From Phenylobacterium sp. (GTDB taxonomy: Bacteria > Pseudomonadota > Alphaproteobacteria > Caulobacterales > Caulobacteraceae), in the NCBI GenBank assembly GCA_028291285.1, contig JAQGIJ010000406.1, positions 1 through 6,348 of the forward strand: a stretch of DNA of 6,348 nucleotides, in the 5' to 3' direction. The stretch's first letter is position 1. Each line of letters begins with the position of its first letter. Shown here in pieces: positions 4,982-6,348 of this stretch. A program made the position numbers and the translations under genes. The notes beneath the pieces are model-generated. The model was not told the origin of the DNA, did no database searches, and saw only the letters and a program-made list of their open reading frames with translations.

Positions 4982-6031
4982 TCAGCGCCGGACGCGGTGC
5001 GGCTTGGGCCGCTTGGCTGACACCTTGGTCAGCTTGGCGGCCTCAGCCGCGGCCTTGAAGGCCGCGATGCGCGGATCGGGCGGCACGGCGAGGCCTGCGC
5101 CCTGCATCAGGCAGGCGCCGGTGTCCTGCATGACGTGGGTGCCCAGGCAGAAGACGTCCTCGTAGTGCGGCTTGGCGACCGCCAGGCACTGGTAGGTGTT
5201 GAGCTTGGACATGTTCAGGCAGGTGGCGGTGGTGGGCTCGGCCAGCAGCGGCATTACCTGCTCGAGGCTGGCGTCGTCGGCGTAGCCGAGCGCCGCCAGG
5301 GCGGCGACCGCGAGGCTGCGCACCACCAGCGGGGTATAGGGCGGCTGGACCGCCCCGGCGGTGACGCCGAGGGATCCGGCGCCGACGCTCGCCTGCTGCA
5401 GGCGGGTGGTCTCGGCGACGTCGCCCAGGCCGGGCGTGGCCGAAAGCTGCTTGGCCAGCAGCAGCCGGGCGTCGCGCCCGGCGACCTCGGCCTTCGACCA
5501 GGGCGAATGCTGCACGTCGTAGGCAGCCTGCTTCACCGCGCGGCCCTGGTCGAGCAGGCGACGGCCGTCGTCGCCGAGGGCGGCGACCACCAGGCCCGCG
5601 GCGCTGGCGGAGCCCGACATGCCCACCGCATAGGCCGGGTCCTTCATGATCTCGTAGGCGATCGTGCGCCGCTGGTCGGCGTCGTTCACATAGATCCTGA
5701 CGCCCGCCACAAAGCTCGGGTCCTGCAGGGCGGCGACCGCGCCGTAGACGATGGCGCCGCGCAGCAGCTGGTTGGCCTGGTAGGCCGCGCCGGTCCGCAG
5801 GGCCTCGGCCACGTCCTGGCCGCTGGCGAAGGCCGGCGAGATCACCGAGGCGCGGGCGACGTAGGCCCGGTAGGCGCCGGCCTGCTCGATCAGCTTGGGC
5901 GAGAGGCTGACCGAGGGCGGCGGCGGGGGTGGCGGCGGGGGTGGCGGCGGCTGGGCGCAGCCGGCGAGAACGGCGCAGGCGGCCGCGGCGGCAAGCATAA
6001 GGCTCCGACGCACCGGAAAAGCGGACAGCAT
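4982..6031 (-). CDS. Poly-proline lipoprotein of unknown function
   Basis: A 349-residue predicted lipoprotein that I do not recognise. The N-terminus has Arg8-Arg9, a hydrophobic Ala-rich segment (about 11-22) and the lipobox VLAGC, with lipidated Cys25. Residue +2 is Ala, so outer-membrane sorting is expected by the usual rule. Twelve consecutive prolines (28-39) follow, a likely rigid spacer. The body (about 45-260) is Ala-rich and mostly helical, with no repeats or catalytic motif I can name; it includes RGAIVYGAVAALQDPSFVAG. A C-terminal segment holds four cysteines (271, 282, 295, 307), suggesting two disulfides in the periplasm, and the protein ends in a Lys/Arg-rich tail (KRPKPHRVRR). 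The ATG has AGGGGG (6042-6047) 10 bp upstream. It lies between prs and rplY on their strand, with its own terminator. Export is well supported; the function is unknown. Confidence 0.88.
   Translation of the reverse strand: MLSAFPVRRSLMLAAAAACAVLAGCAQPPPPPPPPPPPPSVSLSPKLIEQAGAYRAYVARASVISPAFASGQDVAEALRTGAAYQANQLLRGAIVYGAVAALQDPSFVAGVRIYVNDADQRRTIAYEIMKDPAYAVGMSGSASAAGLVVAALGDDGRRLLDQGRAVKQAAYDVQHSPWSKAEVAGRDARLLLAKQLSATPGLGDVAETTRLQQASVGAGSLGVTAGAVQPPYTPLVVRSLAVAALAALGYADDASLEQVMPLLAEPTTATCLNMSKLNTYQCLAVAKPHYEDVFCLGTHVMQDTGACLMQGAGLAVPPDPRIAAFKAAAEAAKLTKVSAKRPKPHRVRR
5919..5948 (-). repeat. 12-bp tandem repeat encoding poly-proline
   Basis: On the plus strand GGCGGCGGGGGT occurs at 5919-5930 and again at 5931-5942, followed by a partial third copy (GGCGGC, 5943-5948). 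On the coding strand this specifies most of the 12-proline run of the lipoprotein. Unit length is a multiple of 3, so copy gain or loss would change the proline number without a frameshift. The G-rich plus strand has several G-runs but not a clean G-quadruplex pattern. Confidence 0.7.
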
Positions 6032-6202
6032 AAAGGGCAGACCCCCTGAAGATCGTTTCCCCGAACATACCTCGCCGGGCGGCGAGAATATGGCCGGGCG
6101 CGGTAAACTCTTGGCGAGAGCTTGTGGCTAACGGTCGCGTGCTGCGCCCCGCGAGACGACGCAGCGCAGGGCCCAGCTTTCGCCGCGGAAGGCGCTGGCG
6201 TT
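6032..6202. other. Intergenic region between prs and the lipoprotein gene
   Basis: This 171-bp gap contains no supported gene. A 6-bp stem with a 4-nt loop (6071-6076 with 6081-6086) lies about 40 bp upstream of the lipoprotein ATG. An interrupted stem at 6173-6198 (CCAG...CGCC pairing with GGCGCTGG, 4-nt bulge) begins 5 bp after the prs stop. It may mark the end of the prs transcript but lacks a U-tract. I find no convincing promoter pair, so read-through from prs into the lipoprotein gene cannot be excluded. Confidence 0.4.
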
Positions 6203-6348
6203 CTAATCGAACAGCTTGGAAACGGACTCTTCGTTGGCGATGCGGCGGATGGCCTCACCGATCAGCGCGGCGCAGCTCACCGTGCGGATCTTGTCGGAGC
6301 GGGCGATCTCGTCGGGCTGCTCGATCGAATCGGTGATGACCAGTTCCT
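6203..6348 (-). CDS. prs: Ribose-phosphate pyrophosphokinase, C-terminal part
   Basis: Only the last 48 codons lie in the window, ending in TAG (6203-6205); the gene continues past the right edge. The enzyme makes 5-phosphoribosyl diphosphate from ribose 5-phosphate and ATP, feeding nucleotide, histidine and tryptophan synthesis. The visible translation begins ELVITDSI, continues through IRTVSCAALIGEAIRRI and ends ANEESVSKLFD. This matches the end of PRPP synthetases closely: E. coli Prs has LVVCDTI in the same place and AIRRISNEES near its end. The partial ends and the short C-terminus after the last helix are normal for the family. It is the first gene of the minus-strand housekeeping group here. 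Confidence 0.95.
   Translation of the reverse strand, partial: ELVITDSIEQPDEIARSDKIRTVSCAALIGEAIRRIANEESVSKLFD

Noticed and set aside
5915..5950. G-quadruplex in the poly-proline coding DNA
   Set aside because: Most G-runs are only two bases long; the few longer runs do not give four evenly spaced GGG tracts.
5135..6049. 304-codon plus-strand frame opposite the lipoprotein gene
   Set aside because: It is Gly/Arg-rich shadow sequence with no start signal, antisense to a supported gene.
5043..6068. 341-codon minus-strand frame overlapping the lipoprotein gene
   Set aside because: It gives Arg/Pro/Gly-rich sequence. The alternative frame has a lipobox signal peptide, a ribosome binding site and a terminator after its stop.
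6141..6165. Inverted repeat GCTGCG / CGCAGC downstream of prs as a terminator
   Set aside because: The stem is 6 bp with a 13-nt loop and no T-run on the minus strand, too weak to call.

Overview
The window looks like chromosomal DNA from a GC-rich alphaproteobacterium, most likely a member of the Caulobacterales (Caulobacter/Phenylobacterium type). The reasons are very high GC with strong G/C third-position bias, the sequence style of the Prs, L25, Pth and chemoreceptor proteins, and a possible CtrA-type box plus GANTC (CcrM methylation) sites in the one clearly lower-GC intergenic region. I see no insertion sequence, prophage module, CRISPR array, tRNA or rRNA. This assignment rests on sequence recognition, not on a search.

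Layout, left to right. (1) Positions 1-348, + strand: the last 115 codons of an amidohydrolase-like (DUF6282-type) protein. (2) 426-1226, +: an enoyl-CoA hydratase/isomerase-family protein, probably co-transcribed with the first gene; the 77-bp gap holds two perfect 12-bp palindromes. (3) 1283-2782, -, convergent with the previous gene: a soluble PAS-HAMP-signalling-domain chemoreceptor ending in an AWEEF pentapeptide. (4) 2783-2951: a divergent control region with a 14-bp palindrome, a CtrA-like half-site pair and three GANTC sites. (5) 2952-3572, +: an unrecognised Cys/His-rich, probably metal-binding protein. (6) 3569-4840, -: the rplY-pth operon (ribosomal protein L25/Ctc and peptidyl-tRNA hydrolase), whose end shares a CTAG with the stop codon of the unknown gene. 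(7) 4982-6031, -: a poly-proline lipoprotein of unknown function, ending in a clear intrinsic terminator. (8) 6203-6348, -: the C-terminal 48 codons of prs (ribose-phosphate pyrophosphokinase).

The right half is the widespread prs - rplY - pth translation/nucleotide housekeeping block, here with a lipoprotein gene inserted between prs and rplY and no ychF directly after pth. The left half joins acyl-CoA metabolism to a cytoplasmic chemotaxis sensor. The parts least explained by known families are the Cys/His-rich protein (2952-3572), the lipoprotein (4982-6031) and the control region at 2783-2951. None of these amounts to a demonstrable new multi-gene system.
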